Below the pieces are notes generated by a model. It had not been told where the DNA came from and searched no databases. It saw only the letters and a list, made by a program, of their open reading frames with translations. Shown here one piece after another: positions 35,243-36,508 of a stretch of 36,508 bases of DNA; within the stretch, counting starts at the first letter, position 1; every line of letters starts with the position of its first letter. The DNA comes from Candidatus Acidiferrales bacterium (GTDB taxonomy: Bacteria > Acidobacteriota > Terriglobia > Acidiferrales > UBA7541): assembly GCA_030037775.1 (NCBI GenBank), contig JASHQB010000120.1, forward strand, positions 1 to 36,508. Direction: 5' to 3'. The translations under genes were made by a program, and so were the position numbers.

Positions 35243-35974
35243 ATGGCGCACCCGAACGCCACATCGGAGATGGCGGCTGAGTCATTCGTATACTCCGGGA
35301 CTGAGTTGGACGCCATGGCAGAGGCGCGCAACTACTGCCGCTGGATCATGCGGTACTTCGCTCCTTACTTGGGGGAGCGAGTTGTTGAGATTGGAGCCGG
35401 TACTGGGACGTTTTCCGAGCTCCTGCTCAATAGCGAACGGACTGCGGATCTGGTTCTTTTCGAGGTCGCTCCTAATTTATTCCCGCTGCTTCGCCAGCGG
35501 TTTGCTGACCGTGATGTAGGTTTGCATTTTGGGGCCTTTGATCCAACGGCACTAGAGGGTCCCGCAGATTCGATCGTGCTGGTGAATGTTCTCGAGCACA
35601 TCTTGGATGATGCGGTCCTCCTCTCGCAAATTCATGCGTCCTTGCGTTCCGGTGGCACTCTACTCCTATTCGTGCCGGCGTTGATGTGGAATTATGGCTC
35701 GTTGGATAAGGCGTTTGAGCATCACAGGCGATACAGCAAAGGCGGTTTGGTGAAGAAGCTGCGCGCTGCCGGATTCCGCGTGAAGCAAGCACGTTACGTC
35801 AATATCATGGGCATTGCGTCCTGGTTTCTTGCAGGCAAGCTGCTGCGGCAAACTACACTAAGGCCGGCCCAAGTGCGTTGGTATGACCGTTGGATCGTTC
35901 CGTGGAGTTTCAAACTCGAACAGATTTGTGAGCCGCCGCTGGGTCAAAGCCTTTTGGTAGTGGCGGTGAAGTGA
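35243..35974 (+). CDS. Class I SAM-dependent methyltransferase
   Basis: 243 aa; VVEIGAGTGTFSELLLNSERTADLVLFEVAP motif I and following region; VNVLEHILDDAVLLSQIHASLRSGGTLLLFVP. Confidence 0.9.
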   Translation: MAHPNATSEMAAESFVYSGTELDAMAEARNYCRWIMRYFAPYLGERVVEIGAGTGTFSELLLNSERTADLVLFEVAPNLFPLLRQRFADRDVGLHFGAFDPTALEGPADSIVLVNVLEHILDDAVLLSQIHASLRSGGTLLLFVPALMWNYGSLDKAFEHHRRYSKGGLVKKLRAAGFRVKQARYVNIMGIASWFLAGKLLRQTTLRPAQVRWYDRWIVPWSFKLEQICEPPLGQSLLVVAVK

Positions 35975-36029
35975 TCAGCCTGAGTTCGACATGTGCGTTG
36001 ATCGTTACGAAAGGATCGGCTGCTGAGCG

Positions 36030-36508
36030 ATGGCAAGTCAGCTAGCATTGACGCCGCGAGAAGAAACGAAAGGCGAGAACCGGGCTGCGAACGGAGATCG
36101 GTTGGCCCGCGACGCGATTGTCCTGTCCGGCTGGACCTGGGAGGCTTTTAATGTTCCGGAAAGAATCTCACTGGCCCTCGCGCGCCTTGGAGCCAGAGTT
36201 CTTTACTGTGAGAACCCGGTTTCGTTTTTTCGCGGCAAAGCACATTCACGTCAAGAGGTTGAACGCGGCATTTACCGGACAGGGCTTGAGTTTCTAGGCC
36301 ATAGATTGAATCGCATACCAGTGTTTTTCCCGCAAGTCCAGTCGAGGCTATTGGCCGGGCAGATCATGCGCAATGCGAAGGATCTTGAGCTTAGGAATCC
36401 TCTGTTTGTTTATCCTCACGGAGATTTTGTTTCCTTATGCTCGGAGTTCAAAAAGAAGGGGTTTTTCTTGGTGCACGTTTGCATGGATTACCCGGAATCT
36501 GGGCAGGC
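36030..36508 (+). CDS. Glycosyltransferase-like protein, 3' truncated by window edge
   Basis: ATG 36030, open to the window end: MASQLALTPREETKGENRAANGDRLARDAIVLSGWTWEAFNVPERISLALARLGARVLYCENPVSFFRG...; N-terminal GT-B-like Rossmann start, in EPS gene context. Confidence 0.6.
   Translation, partial: MASQLALTPREETKGENRAANGDRLARDAIVLSGWTWEAFNVPERISLALARLGARVLYCENPVSFFRGKAHSRQEVERGIYRTGLEFLGHRLNRIPVFFPQVQSRLLAGQIMRNAKDLELRNPLFVYPHGDFVSLCSEFKKKGFFLVHVCMDYPESGQ

Noticed and set aside
1-36508. CRISPR arrays, prophage, transposases, toxin-antitoxin or known defence systems
   Set aside because: No regularly spaced repeats, integrase, transposase or recognised defence-gene motif was seen in the window.

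Overview
A 36.5 kb GC-rich bacterial chromosomal segment with mostly intact, densely packed genes. Gene content and style suggest Acidobacteriota, but this is inference only and no marker was tested. Left to right: a truncated FAD-dependent oxidoreductase and polyphosphate kinase (ppk1) on the minus strand, divergent from an imuA-imuB-dnaE2 translesion mutasome cassette; a HIT protein; a Rieske oxygenase plus M20 amidohydrolase pair; surE, tRNA-Pro(GGG) and a MerR regulator; a Tat-type amidase; the GTPase Der; thiD; a DinG-family helicase; a preQ0 (7-deazaguanine) block queD / small membrane protein / queE / queC; a secreted Cna-like/TPR protein; a large PilZ plus coiled-coil protein; and an exopolysaccharide cluster (DegT aminotransferase, GT2, TPR/jelly-roll protein, O-antigen-ligase-like protein, Wza-like exporter, Wzz/BY-kinase, epimerase, methyltransferase, truncated glycosyltransferase). 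I found no CRISPR array, prophage, transposon or known defence island. Most of the window is recognisable. The least explained items are the 888-aa PilZ/coiled-coil protein, the TPR/jelly-roll protein coupled to the O-antigen-ligase-like gene, the small membrane protein inside the preQ0 block, and an 11-bp-period direct repeat in the ppk/imuA divergent promoter region.
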